A DNA stretch of 64,000 nucleotides, taken from positions 10,614 to 74,613 of the forward strand of contig CAJUCT010000021.1 of the NCBI GenBank assembly GCA_910585015.1. Direction: 5' to 3'. How positions within the stretch are numbered: position 1 is the first letter of the stretch; every line of letters starts with the position of its first letter. A program made the translations under genes and the position numbers. The DNA comes from an uncultured Acetatifactor sp. GTDB lineage: Bacteria; Bacillota; Clostridia; Lachnospirales; Lachnospiraceae. The notes under the pieces are model-generated. The model was not told the origin of the DNA. It did no database searches and saw only the letters and a program-made list of their open reading frames with translations. Of the stretch, positions 54,164 through 63,504 are shown piece by piece.

Positions 54164-54965
54164 TTGCCTGTAACTATAAAGAATGCCTATTCTATATTTT
54201 TCATGTATTTTTTTAAGGATCTATATAGAACAAATATGCTTCAAAGTTACAGAATATATTTAGTTTTATTTATTTTAGCAGGTGTGATCATTGCTATTGG
54301 TTTTATGCATATATGGCGTAAAAATCGCATCAGAGCCATTTGTTTTCTGGCTTTGACAATATTAGCGCCTGTTGCGGCAAATGCAGTAGTATTGATTGCG
54401 ACAGATACAGGAGTAGCTATTCAAATGACGGCTCCTTTGGCGCTTACTATACCTGTTTTTTTTCTGCATTGCCAGTAAAGTGGTAAGCTATATTAAATTG
54501 TCTCTCTTGGTACAAGTGGTAGGAGTGGCGGTAGCTTTGGTATTTTTGTGGGGAAGTATATATCAGGTGCAAGTAGATCAGAATGCTATGTATGAGGGAA
54601 AGATTGCAGCCAGTACCATGGCAGAAGAAATACTACATGAACTCGCTGAAGAGGAGTGCCTAGACCCGGATTTACGGTATTGCTTTATTGGAATTCCAGC
54701 TTGGAATAGATTGTTCTATGTGAGTGATGCGTATGCTTATGCCAATAATTATGCGATGATTGGTGTAGGCTGGACAGATCCTGATTCCTCTATGAAATGT
54801 TGGAGGGGGATATTTCATTACTTCTGCGGAGTCAATATAAATATATGGCCTACGGATTCCTGTAAAGATGAAATAGCTGGAGCAGACATTGGAAACATGC
54901 CTGTATATCCTATGAAGGGATATATTAAGCAAGTAGGGGATGTGGTTGTTATAAAAGTAAATTGA
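54164..54965 (+). pseudogene. GtrII-like glucosyltransferase, C-terminal remnant with frameshift
   Basis: Two frames together encode the C-terminal third of a multi-helix GtrII (Glucos_trans_II) protein: FKDLYRTNMLQSYRIYLVLF, ILAPVAANAVVLIATDTGVA, then GSIYQVQVDQNAMYEGKIAA and YCFIGIPAWNRLFYVSD. The N-terminal part, with the catalytic region, is absent. The frames break at a run of eight T (54456-54463); seven would join them as PVFFCIASKVV. GtrII proteins glucosylate surface polysaccharides. The AT-rich composition marks the start of the accessory region. Confidence 0.75.
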
Positions 54966-55513
54966 GGAATTACCAGTTATAATATAGGGCTATAAGAATC
55001 GGGGACACACTTCCTCTTTATATAATAGATTATTAAATATTGTCACATAGATGCGAAGGTAACTAAGCCAATGCATTTTACTATCCACATCTTGCCATCC
55101 CTCTGTTGAATGCTAAGTGCAAATGGAGGGATGGTTTCGTTCGTTATTAAAAATATCTGGTAACACCTACCCTTGATAGAGTGCGCATGTGTTCATGCAC
55201 TCACAAAATAAGTGTAAACGGTAGATAGTGTGTACCTATGCAAAACTGGAGCAAACCTGTATGATAAAAACAGAGCTGCTGCTGGTGGAAAGCAGGGGAA
55301 CAGTGCGCACTCATTCCGGGCGCAAGTAGAATAGGCGTATCTTAAATTAAGAGACGGAGGCTCTGGTCATTCGATCGGAGCCGTATCTCATTTAAGTAAT
55401 GCCAACTGGACTTTGCGCTGCTAAACCATAAAAGTAAAGTTTGATGTGTGAGGCAGGAATATGCATGAATGGCCAAAAACACAGAAATTGCTTTCAATAA
55501 AAGAATAGATTGA
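54966..55513. other. Gene-free AT-rich stretch with hairpins
   Basis: No coding gene seen over about 550 bp. Two hairpins stand out: CCATCCCTC (55095-55103) / GAGGGATGG (55126-55134) followed by TTTCG, and an imperfect long stem 55342-55363 / 55377-55395. From about 55409 (GACTTTG) the sequence is homologous to the segment upstream of the third AAA/PD-(D/E)XK gene (61571 onward), so the duplicated unit begins there. Confidence 0.5.
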
Positions 55514-55541
55514 TTTACAAATAAAAAGAAGATATTATAAT
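55514..55541 (+). promoter_or_regulatory. Promoter of AAA/PD-(D/E)XK gene 1
   Basis: TTTACA (55514-55519), 16-bp spacer, TATAAT (55536-55541). The same layout recurs upstream of the second copy. Confidence 0.7.
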
Positions 55542-55576
55542 TGTAGGGAAAGGCATATGCCAGAGAGAGGTGAAAT

Positions 55577-57301
55577 ATGGCGAGGACAATAAGCATAGGG
55601 CGTCAGGATTTTGAAAAGATTAGGATAAATAACAATTTTTATATAGACAAGACGGATTTTATCAGGCAGTGGTGGGAAGAGGGAGATGATGTAACGTTGA
55701 TCACCCGTCCCAGACGCTTTGGAAAGACGCTGAATATGAGTATGGTGGAGCAGTTTTTTTCGGTGGATTATGCCAAGCGCAGCGATCTGTTTGAGGGGCT
55801 TTCCATCTGGCAGGAGGAGAAATACCGCCAGCTGCAGGGGACATACCCTGTAATTGCGCTTAGTTTTGCAAAGGTAAAGGAGACCTCTTATCAGGATGCC
55901 CGAAAAAGGATATGTCAGATCATTAAGGATTTGTACAACCAGTTTGACTTTCTTGTAGACAGCGGAAAGCTGAATAACAGTGAAAAAGAGGCATATCACA
56001 ATATATCGGCCGATATGGAGGATTATGTTGCGGCGGATTCCCTGAATGCTTTGTCAAACTATTTGATGCGGTATTATGGCAAAAAAGTGATTATTCTGCT
56101 GGATGAGTATGACACACCCATGCAGGAGGCGTATGTTGGGGGATATTGGGATAAACTGGCGGCATTTACCAGGAGCCTGTTTGGTGCAGCCTTCAAGACA
56201 AACCCTTATATGGAGCGTGCCCTAATGACTGGTATCACCCGTGTGAGCAAGGAATCCATGTTTTCCGACTTGAACAACCTGGAAGTGGTGACAACAACTT
56301 CAGAAAAATATGCAGACAGTTTTGGGTTCACGGAAGAGGAGGTATTTGCCGTACTGGAGGAATATTGCCTGTCGGATCAAAAACAGCAGGTAAAGGATTG
56401 GTATGATGGTTTCGCATTTGGCAACAGAAAAGATATTTATAATCCTTGGTCTATCATTAATTTTTTAGATAAGAAAAAGGTGGGCGCCTATTGGTCTAAT
56501 ACCAGTTCCAATAGGCTTATCAGCAAGCTGCTCCGTGAAAGCCCTCCGGAAGTAAAGAAGACATTTGAGTGTCTGCTCCAGGGGCAGAGCATTAAAGTGG
56601 GAATGGATGAGCAGATTGTGTATGACCAGCTTTCCATGACGGATAGCGCTATATGGAGCCTTCTGCTGGCCAGTGGTTATCTGAAAGTGAAAAGCTATAG
56701 GGCATATGCCACGGAGGATGGGGACTGGCGAGAAGACTATGAACTGGAATTGACCAACTTTGAAGTACGAAGTATGTTCCGTAATATGGTACGAAGCTGG
56801 TTTGATAAATCTTCATCCGGCTATAACGACTTTATCAAGGCGTTGCTGTTGGGCGATGTGGAGGCAATGAATCTGTATATGAATCAGGTGACACAGCAGA
56901 TGTTTAGCTACTTTGATACGGGCAGTGGTGCTCAAAGGGAAGAGCAGCGGATCGGGAGCAATGCCCCGGAACGATTTTATCATGGATTTGTGCTGGGCCT
57001 GATGGTGAGGCTGACGGATCGTTATATAGTCACATCCAACCGGGAGAGCGGCTTTGGCAGGTATGATGTGATGCTGGAACCCAAGGACATAACGACAGAC
57101 GATGCCATCCTCCTGGAGTTTAAGGTGCAGGGTACGAAAGAAAAAGAGTTGTCCGATACAGTATCCGCAGCCCTGCGGCAGATTGAGGAGAAGGACTATC
57201 AGGCATCCCTGGTGGCAAAAGGGATTCCTGCGCAGCGGATACGAAAGTATGGGTTTGCCTTTTGTGGGAAAGAGGTACTGATTGGTACGCAAGAGGCATA
57301 A
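55577..57301 (+). CDS. AAA-ATPase_like / PD-(D/E)XK protein, copy 1
   Basis: 574 aa. An AAA-ATPase_like domain (about 1-290) has Walker A RPRRFGKTLNMS (about 42), Walker B KVIILLDEYDTPMQEAY (about 172) and RALMTGITRVSKESMFSDLNN. The C-terminal domain is a PD-(D/E)XK nuclease-like fold: GFGRYDVMLEP (Asp), ILLEFKVQGT (E-x-K, about 515) and ALRQIEEKDY (Gln). The family (PF09820 plus PF08011) is greatly expanded in gut bacteria and has no established role; DNA or RNA cleavage, defence or mobile-element functions are guesses. RBS GAGAGAGGTGAAAT is shared by all three copies. Its 3' end is nearly identical to copy 2, suggesting gene conversion. Confidence 0.9.
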   Translation: MARTISIGRQDFEKIRINNNFYIDKTDFIRQWWEEGDDVTLITRPRRFGKTLNMSMVEQFFSVDYAKRSDLFEGLSIWQEEKYRQLQGTYPVIALSFAKVKETSYQDARKRICQIIKDLYNQFDFLVDSGKLNNSEKEAYHNISADMEDYVAADSLNALSNYLMRYYGKKVIILLDEYDTPMQEAYVGGYWDKLAAFTRSLFGAAFKTNPYMERALMTGITRVSKESMFSDLNNLEVVTTTSEKYADSFGFTEEEVFAVLEEYCLSDQKQQVKDWYDGFAFGNRKDIYNPWSIINFLDKKKVGAYWSNTSSNRLISKLLRESPPEVKKTFECLLQGQSIKVGMDEQIVYDQLSMTDSAIWSLLLASGYLKVKSYRAYATEDGDWREDYELELTNFEVRSMFRNMVRSWFDKSSSGYNDFIKALLLGDVEAMNLYMNQVTQQMFSYFDTGSGAQREEQRIGSNAPERFYHGFVLGLMVRLTDRYIVTSNRESGFGRYDVMLEPKDITTDDAILLEFKVQGTKEKELSDTVSAALRQIEEKDYQASLVAKGIPAQRIRKYGFAFCGKEVLIGTQEA

Positions 57302-57323
57302 ATTGAGATATGCTGCAATTTGG

Positions 57324-57357
57324 GGCTGCTACACGATAAGGCGTAGCAGCCTTTGTT
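57324..57357 (+). terminator. Terminator after AAA/PD-(D/E)XK copy 1
   Basis: GGCTGCTAC (57324-57332) / GTAGCAGCC (57343-57351), then TTTGTT. Confidence 0.85.
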
Positions 57358-57392
57358 GGTTACAGGGTCTGCAAAGAGTAAAAATGGATTGA

Positions 57393-57420
57393 TTTACGAG
57401 TAAAAAGAAGATATTATAAT
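57393..57420 (+). promoter_or_regulatory. Promoter of AAA/PD-(D/E)XK gene 2
   Basis: TTTACG (57393-57398), 16-bp spacer, TATAAT (57415-57420), homologous to the copy 1 promoter. Confidence 0.68.
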
Positions 57421-57454
57421 TGTAAGGAAAGGCATAAGCAGAGAGAGGTGAAAC

Positions 57455-59143
57455 ATGGCTAGAACAATAGGAATAGGTAACCAGGACTTTGAAACAATCC
57501 GAAAAAAGGGATATTTTTATGTGGATAAAACCGGTTTCATACGGGAGTGGTGGGAAAGCGGAGACAGTGTGACGCTGATCATCCGCCCAAGGCGCTTTGG
57601 TAAGACTCTGAATATGAGCATGTTGGAGCAGTTCTTCTCCATAGGTTACGCCAACCGCAGCGATCTGTTTGAGGGGCTTTCCATCTGGCAGGAGGAAGAA
57701 TACCGCCAGCTGCAGGGGACATACCCGGTAATTGCGCTTAGCTTTGCAAAGGTAAAGGAGACTTCTTATACAGATGTCCGAAAAGGGATATGTCAGATTA
57801 TTAAAAATCTGTACAACCAATTTGATTTCCTCGTTGAAAGCGGAGTGTTGAATGACAGTGAAAAAGAGGCATTCCAAAACATATCAGCGGATATGGAGGA
57901 TTATGTTGCGGCGGATTCCCTGAACGCTTTGTCAAACTATCTGATGCGGTATTATGGCAAGAAAGTGATTATTCTGCTGGATGAATATGATACGCCTATG
58001 CAGGAGGCGTATGTGGGAGGCTATTGGGATGAATTGGCGGCTTTTACCAGGAGTCTGTTTGGTGCAACTTTCAAGACAAATCCCTATATGGAGCGTGCCC
58101 TAATGACGGGCATCATCCGTGTGAGTAAAGAATCCATGTTTTCTGACCTAAACAATCTGAAAGTGGTGACAACAACCTCAGAAAAGTATGCTGACAGCTA
58201 TGGGTTCACGGAGGAGGAGGTATTTGCGGCGCTGGAGGAATATGGCCTGTCAGGTCAAAAACAGCAGGTCAAGGACTGGTATGATGGGTTTACCTTTGGA
58301 AGTAAGAAAGATATTTACAATCCCTGGTCTATCATCAACTTCCTTGATGATAAACAGGTAGGAGCTTATTGGGTCAATACCAGCTCTAACCGGCTGATCA
58401 GTATGTTACTCCGGGAGGGCAGCGCAGACATAAAGAAAGACTTTGAAGAGCTGCTGGGCGGTGGTACGCTTGAAATGGAGATAGACGAACAGATTGTTTA
58501 TAACCAGCTTTCCACAAAAAAGAACGCTATCTGGAGCCTGTTGCTGGCCAGTGGGTATCTGAGGGTATTAAGTACAATGTTTGTGGAAAGAACAGGCCGT
58601 AGGTATTATAGGCTGGTGCTGACCAACAAAGAGGTTTGTATCATGTTTGAAGACATGGTGCGGGACTGGTTTTCCGAGAATGACTATTACAATGACTTCA
58701 TCAAGGCGCTGCTCCTGGGAGATGTGGAGGCCATGAACACCTACATGAACCGGGTAACACGGGAGATCTTCAGCTATTTTGATACAGGTAAGAACTCCTA
58801 TAGTGAGCCGGAACGATTTTATCATGGTTTCGTGCTGGGCCTGATGGTGGAATTGTCTGATCGGTATACAATCACATCCAACCGGGAGAGTGGCTTTGGC
58901 AGGTACGATGTGATGCTGGAGCCCAAGGATTTGACCAAGGACGATGCCATCATCCTGGAGTTTAAGGTGCAGGGTACGAAAGAAAAAGAGTTGTTTGACA
59001 CAGTATCCGCAGCCCTGCGGCAGATTGAGGAGAAGGACTATCAGGCATCCCTGGTGGCAAAAGGGATTCCTGCGCAGCGGATACGAAAGTATGGGTTTGC
59101 CTTTTGTGGGAAAGAGGTACTGATTGGTACTGACGAGGCTTAA
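57455..59143 (+). CDS. AAA-ATPase_like / PD-(D/E)XK protein, copy 2
   Basis: 562 aa paralogue of the gene just upstream, with the same motifs: RPRRFGKTLNMS, KVIILLDEYDTPMQEAY, GFGRYDVMLEP, IILEFKVQGT. The central specificity region (about residues 340-440) differs most from copy 1 and is close to copy 3 (RTGRRYYRLVLTNKEV). The last about 170 bp match copy 1 almost exactly. ITR in copies 1 and 3 is IIR here (GIIRVSKESMF), a change of a conserved Thr. Own promoter and terminator, so it is an independent unit. Confidence 0.9.
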   Translation: MARTIGIGNQDFETIRKKGYFYVDKTGFIREWWESGDSVTLIIRPRRFGKTLNMSMLEQFFSIGYANRSDLFEGLSIWQEEEYRQLQGTYPVIALSFAKVKETSYTDVRKGICQIIKNLYNQFDFLVESGVLNDSEKEAFQNISADMEDYVAADSLNALSNYLMRYYGKKVIILLDEYDTPMQEAYVGGYWDELAAFTRSLFGATFKTNPYMERALMTGIIRVSKESMFSDLNNLKVVTTTSEKYADSYGFTEEEVFAALEEYGLSGQKQQVKDWYDGFTFGSKKDIYNPWSIINFLDDKQVGAYWVNTSSNRLISMLLREGSADIKKDFEELLGGGTLEMEIDEQIVYNQLSTKKNAIWSLLLASGYLRVLSTMFVERTGRRYYRLVLTNKEVCIMFEDMVRDWFSENDYYNDFIKALLLGDVEAMNTYMNRVTREIFSYFDTGKNSYSEPERFYHGFVLGLMVELSDRYTITSNRESGFGRYDVMLEPKDLTKDDAIILEFKVQGTKEKELFDTVSAALRQIEEKDYQASLVAKGIPAQRIRKYGFAFCGKEVLIGTDEA

Positions 59144-59166
59144 ATCTAGGTGTGAGACAAATTTTA

Positions 59167-59200
59167 GGCTGCTACGCGCTAAGGCGTAGCAGCCTTTGTT
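59167..59200 (+). terminator. Terminator after AAA/PD-(D/E)XK copy 2
   Basis: GGCTGCTACGC (59167-59177) / GCGTAGCAGCC (59184-59194), then TTTGTT; two base pairs longer than the copy 1 version. Confidence 0.87.
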
Positions 59201-59217
59201 AGTTAAGAGATCCACAA

Positions 59218-59290
59218 AGTGTATTGATTTACGAACAAAAAGTAGATATAGTAATTCTAGGAAAATGCATAGACAGAGAGAGGGTGCGCC
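59218..59290 (+). repeat. Orphan fourth upstream flank of the AAA/PD-(D/E)XK unit
   Basis: The sequence from the TTGATTTACGA box to CAGAGAGAGG matches the promoter-RBS segment of the other copies, but the -10 is altered (TATAGT) and no ATPase gene follows. It joins unrelated sequence with a short frame (MDSLEKERERKDIQCDIF and on) ending at a stop near 59411. Confidence 0.65.
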
Positions 59291-60250
59291 GCCCTTGAAA
59301 GCCGGATGGACAGCCTGGAAAAAGAGCGGGAGAGGAAGGATATCCAGTGTGACATTTTCAGCAGTTTTGTAAGTATTTTTATTATGCACATTGTTTTTCA
59401 GCGCATTTTGTGATACTATACATTTTGAATATGATGTATAGTATCTTGGGAAACATCATTCACCTTGGGTGTTGGCTTAATTGCAAAAAAGCAGATCCCC
59501 CCCTGTAAAAATGTGAACTGTCTTTATAGGTATCTCTGTGAGAAGTATAAGGAGCCATTCACACAGGACGACTTACATTCTTTGGCGGAACTTATTGAGC
59601 TATATAAATCGAAAAAATGACTTTCGGAGAAAAGTAGGGGAATTGATTCTAAGTATTGGTTATCAAGGAAGTATAGAGTTTTTTGGTGCTTACATGGCAA
59701 TACAATAAAGCAAATGTATAAATTAAAGACATTTTCTTAAAATCTTTAACATGTAGCTAAATCTGTTCGTAAAATTTAGTTGCATTTTTCTTGTATTCCA
59801 TATATACTATATTTATAAATTTTTTTATCTTCCCTAGTGGCCCATTATCGGTATCTTGTAGCAGGGCATATAAGTTTTAATCGTCCTCTTGTCGAGGCTG
59901 GGTTAAACAGGGGATATTAATTTTTTTTATATAGATTTTTGGTACACAATGGACTGTTGATTTTCAACAGTCTTTTTATATTGTCTGTCAGGAACCTATT
60001 TTTTATAAATAGCAACTATTGATGGGGACATATAGTGTTCCTGGATTCAACCACTTTATCCAGCTGGGTTATCGAAATGAAGTTGCTTACTGGCGGCGGG
60101 TTCTGCAGGCCGCTAAGGTAAGCAGAAGGGGGATGGGCCACTCATAGTGTTGTTATGATGGCGAGTGTGCGATTAACTTTACACCAAAGCACTTGGGGGA
60201 CGGAAATACCGTACTAAACGTAGTCAAGAGGTGTCGCATAAGTGGCCTAA
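59291..60250. other. Decayed AT-rich stretch without intact genes
   Basis: About 1 kb with only fragments. A perfect 12-bp inverted repeat GATACTATACAT / ATGTATAGTATC lies at 59412-59423/59434-59445. A 35-codon frame at 59513-59620 (CLYRYLCEKYKEPFTQDDLH near its middle) looks like a C-terminal gene fragment. A 41-codon frame at 60022-60147 is unidentified. The strong hairpin at 59952-59977 is listed separately. Confidence 0.5.
59952..59977 (+). terminator. Orphan intrinsic terminator
   Basis: Perfect stem GACTGTTGA (59952-59960) / TCAACAGTC (59964-59972) followed by TTTTT. No intact gene precedes it, so it probably ended a lost gene. Confidence 0.8.
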
Positions 60251-60978
60251 CCTGCCACGAAGAAACATGTAATTTGCTGGAGCGGTGGAAAAGACAGTAC
60301 GGCAAGTATCATACTTGCCCATCAAAATGGATTGCCTGTTGATCTGATCCTGTTTGTGGAGATAATGTTTGACAGGGATATATCCGGCGAGAGGCCGGAA
60401 CAAATGGAGTTTGTAAGGCATTGCACTGCCATATTTGAAAGCTGGGGATATCCAGTACGGATCATCCGTTCAGACCGCACCTATATGGATGTTTTCATGC
60501 ATGTCCGGGAGTGGGGTGCTCATGTCGGCATGAGGGCGGGATTTCCTTTACCGGGCGCTTGCGAGATCAATCGTGACTGCAAGATAAGAGCGATGAGGAA
60601 GTTTGGCGAGAAAATGGTGGTGATGATATCATGCAGTATGTAGGTATTGCAGCCGATGAGCCGGCTAGACTAAGAAGGTTGCCTGCAAATGCTGTTTCGC
60701 TGCTGGCGCAATATGAATATACGCAACAAGATGCGTATCGGTTGTGCTGGGAGTATGACCTATTAAGCCCCAGTTATCAATATGCGAAAAGGGGCGGCTG
60801 CTGGTTTTGTCCAAATGCAAGCAGGAGTGAGTTGCTGGCGCTATGGCGTGATCACGAGGAATTGTGGACCAGGCTGCTTGCCTTGGAAAAGGAGCCAAAT
60901 GTCATCAACAATATATGGAACCGGCGAGGCCGTTTCTACATTTCGCAGATGGAGGAAGAATTTCGTTGGAGTGGATAG
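60251..60978 (+). pseudogene. PAPS-reductase-like ATP-pyrophosphatase, broken
   Basis: The frame reads CWSGGKDSTASIILAHQNGL from about 60275, the PP-loop of the phosphoadenosine-phosphosulfate-reductase-like superfamily, but has no start codon before it and an in-frame stop at 60248-60250. The frame breaks at AAAA (60611-60614); the downstream frame continues MQYVGIAADEPARLRRL and the Cys motif RGGCWFCPNASRSEL. Such proteins are common in phages and mobile elements of Clostridia; sulfate assimilation is not implied. Missing start plus frameshift make it a pseudogene. Confidence 0.75.
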
Positions 60979-61030
60979 GCGAGATCTATTTTGCACCAAG
61001 GCATAAGCCAGAGTAAGAGGTGTAACAGAT

Positions 61031-61197
61031 GTAAATATATTTAGGTAATTGCGAAACGTTCTCCGCAAGTGACGTGGCTGGTCAATATATACAAAAACGG
61101 GCTCCGATGCAGTGGCCAGTCGCCCTTATTTTGTATATATTGCCCATCCCCTGTTCCCGGAAAGGGAGTTTCGCAATTGCCTATGTAAATATATTTT
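61031..61197. repeat. Long inverted-repeat (MITE-like) element upstream of ssb
   Basis: About 167 bp. GTAAATATATTT occurs directly at both ends (61031-61042 and 61185-61196). Inside, AATTGCGAAAC (61047-61057) pairs with GTTTCGCAATT (61168-61178) and CAATATATACAAAA (61083-61096) with TTTTGTATATATTG (61129-61142), both perfect; arms between them pair partly. No coding content. Confidence 0.75.
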
Positions 61198-61213
61198 AAG
61201 AGAGGAGAAAAGT

Positions 61214-61606
61214 ATGAATAAAGTAATTTTTATGGGACGATTTACAAGAGATCCGGAGGTTAGGTATTCACAAGGGGCCAATCCTACGGCGATAGCACGT
61301 TTTACTCTTGCAGTAAACAGGCGATTTAAGCGTGACGGAGAGCCAGAGGCTGATTTCTTTAACTGTACTGCATTTGGAAAGCAGGCTGAATTCATTGAGC
61401 GATACATGAGAAAAGCTGTAAAAGTAGTAGTCAGCGGGAGAATAGAAAATGACAACTACACTAACAAAGAAGGTCAGATGGTTTATTCTGTCAAAGTCAT
61501 GATTGAGGAAATCGAATTTGCTGAGAGCAAGGCAGCTGGTGGAAACCAGGGATTTAAGTATTGCCGATTAGACTTTGAGTTACCAAACCATAAAAGCATA
61601 ATTTGA
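61214..61606 (+). CDS. ssb: Single-stranded DNA-binding protein lacking its C-terminal tail
   Basis: 130 aa from the ATG at 61214 (RBS GAGAGGAG). Residues 1-110 are a standard OB fold: MNKVIFMGRFTRDPEVRYSQ, ARFTLAVNRRFKRDGE, FFNCTAFGKQAEFIERYMRK, VVVSGRIENDNYTNKEG. After about residue 113 the sequence changes to one read from the upstream flank of the next AAA/PD-(D/E)XK gene and stops in it. The usual flexible tail and acidic DDDxPF-type tip, which recruits partner enzymes, are missing. It is likely an accessory (phage or plasmid type) ssb rather than the housekeeping gene. Confidence 0.87.
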   Translation: MNKVIFMGRFTRDPEVRYSQGANPTAIARFTLAVNRRFKRDGEPEADFFNCTAFGKQAEFIERYMRKAVKVVVSGRIENDNYTNKEGQMVYSVKVMIEEIEFAESKAAGGNQGFKYCRLDFELPNHKSII

Positions 61607-61718
61607 TGTGTGAGGCAGGAATATGCCAGAATGGCCCGGCAGAAATCTATTGCTTTCCATTAAAAAAAAAGATATATTATAATTATCGGTAGAGACATAT
61701 GCCAGAGAGAGGTGAAAT
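61571..61718 (+). repeat. Repeated upstream flank of AAA/PD-(D/E)XK copy 3
   Basis: From GACTTTG (61571) to the RBS this stretch parallels 55409-55576: both hold AAACCATAAAAG, TTTGATGTGTGAGGCAGG and the CCAGAGAGAGGTGAAAT leader. Its left end lies inside the ssb reading frame, marking an insertion or recombination junction. Confidence 0.75.
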
Positions 61719-63407
61719 ATGGCTAGAACAATAGGAATAGGCAATCAGAACTTTGAAACGGTCCGAAAAGAGGGAGATTTTTATGTAGATAAAACCAGCT
61801 TTATACGGGAGTGGTGGGAATGCAGAGACAGTGTAACGCTGATTACTCGTCCTCGGCGCTTTGGCAAGACGTTGAATATGAGCATGGTAGAGCAGTTTTT
61901 CTCAATAAGTTATGCTGGACGCAGCGATCTGTTTGAGGGGTTATCCATTTGGCAGGAGGAAAAGTACCGCCAGCTGCAGGGGACATACCCTGTGATTGCG
62001 CTCAGCTTTGCTGATGTGAAGGAGAAAACTTATCAGGATGCCAGAAAAAGAATCTGTGAGATCATTATGGATCTGTTCAGTCAGTTTAGCTTTCTGGCAG
62101 AAAGCGACAGGCTGAGTGAGAATGAAAAAATGATATATCAGCAGTTTTCAACAGGTACAGGGGATCGTATGGTGGCAGGTTCCTTAAAAACTTTATCCAA
62201 TTATCTGATGCAGCACTATGGCAAAAAGGTAATCATTCTTCTGGATGAGTACGACACACCCATGCAGGAGGCATATGTAGAGGGATACTGGGATAAACTG
62301 ACTGCATTTACCAGAAGCCTGTTTGGTTCGACTTTTAAGGCAAATCCCTATATGGAGCGTGCGCTAATGACTGGTATCACCCGTGTGAGCAAAGAGTCCA
62401 TGTTTTCAGACCTGAATAATCTGGAAGTGGTAACAACGACTTCAGAAAAATATGCGGACAGTTTTGGGTTCACGGAAGAGGAGGTATTTGTCACACTGGA
62501 GGAATATGGTTTGTCAGAGCAAAGACAGCAGGTCAAGGACTGGTATGATGGGTTTTCTTTTGGTAGTAAGAAAGATATTTATAATCCTTGGTCCATCATC
62601 AATTTTCTGGATAAGAAAATGGTGGGAGCCTATTGGGTAAATACCAGTTCCAACAGGCTGATCAGTAAACTGCTCCGGGAGGGCAACACTGACATAAAGA
62701 AGACCTTTGAAGAGTTGCTGGGTGGAGAAGAACTTAAAATGGAGATAGATGAGCAGATTGTCTATAACCAGCTTTCCACAAAGAAGAACGCCATATGGAG
62801 TCTGCTGCTGGCCAGCGGGTATCTGAGGGTATTGGATACAACGTTTATGGAAAGAACGGGCCGCAGATATTATAAGCTGGTACTGACTAATAAAGAAGTC
62901 CATCTCATGTTTGAGGATATAGTGCGGGACTGGTTTTCCGGGAATGACTATTATAATGACTTCATCAAAGCACTGCTGTTGGGAGATGTGGATGCGATGA
63001 ATACCTACATGAACCGGGTAACACGGGAGATGTTTAGCTATTTTGACACAGGCAGGAACCCCTATAGCGAGCCTGAGAGGTTTTACCACGGTTTTGTGCT
63101 AGGCTTGATGGTGGAATTGTCCGATCGGTATATAATCACATCCAACCGGGAAAGTGGATTTGGCCGGTATGATGTGATGCTGGAACCCAAGGATATATCG
63201 AAGGACGATGCCATTATCCTAGAGTTTAAAGTGCAGGGTACGAAAGAAAAGGAACTGTCTGACACAGTATCTGCAGCCCTGCGGCAGATTGAGGAGAAGG
63301 ACTATCAAGCATCTTTAGTGGCAAAGGGGATTCCCGAGGAACATATACGGAAATATGGGTTTGCCTTCTGTGGGAAAGAGGTGCTGATTGGCGCTGCGGA
63401 GGCATGA
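61719..63407 (+). CDS. AAA-ATPase_like / PD-(D/E)XK protein, copy 3
   Basis: 562 aa, closest to copy 2 in its centre and C-terminal half, with intact RPRRFGKTLNMS, KVIILLDEYDTPMQEAY, GFGRYDVMLEP and IILEFKVQGT. Residues about 105-150 differ from the other two copies (ICEIIMDLFSQFSFLAESD, MVAGSLKTLSN), so divergence is patchy. The downstream hairpin of copies 1 and 2 is present only as its left arm (GGGCTGCCAC at about 63430), so the right junction is broken. Function unknown as for the family. Confidence 0.9.
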   Translation: MARTIGIGNQNFETVRKEGDFYVDKTSFIREWWECRDSVTLITRPRRFGKTLNMSMVEQFFSISYAGRSDLFEGLSIWQEEKYRQLQGTYPVIALSFADVKEKTYQDARKRICEIIMDLFSQFSFLAESDRLSENEKMIYQQFSTGTGDRMVAGSLKTLSNYLMQHYGKKVIILLDEYDTPMQEAYVEGYWDKLTAFTRSLFGSTFKANPYMERALMTGITRVSKESMFSDLNNLEVVTTTSEKYADSFGFTEEEVFVTLEEYGLSEQRQQVKDWYDGFSFGSKKDIYNPWSIINFLDKKMVGAYWVNTSSNRLISKLLREGNTDIKKTFEELLGGEELKMEIDEQIVYNQLSTKKNAIWSLLLASGYLRVLDTTFMERTGRRYYKLVLTNKEVHLMFEDIVRDWFSGNDYYNDFIKALLLGDVDAMNTYMNRVTREMFSYFDTGRNPYSEPERFYHGFVLGLMVELSDRYIITSNRESGFGRYDVMLEPKDISKDDAIILEFKVQGTKEKELSDTVSAALRQIEEKDYQASLVAKGIPEEHIRKYGFAFCGKEVLIGAAEA

Positions 63408-63504
63408 ATCCAGGCATGAATCAAGGTTTAGGGCTGCCACACGATAGGGTGTATCTGAATATGGGATGATAATGACAACTGAACTTGAAGGGAGGATACA
63501 AACT

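Noticed and set aside
60022..60147. 41-codon ORF as a real gene
   Set aside because: No clear RBS and no recognisable family; it lies in a decayed stretch.
60251..60978. Dnd/Ssp-type phosphorothioation or sulfate-assimilation gene
   Set aside because: The PP-loop and GGCWFCP motif belong to a broad superfamily; no other dnd, ssp or cys gene is nearby and the gene is broken.
55577..63407. CRISPR or composite-transposon structure formed by the repeated units
   Set aside because: The repeats are whole genes with leaders, not short spaced repeats, and no transposase gene or matching terminal inverted repeats bracket them.
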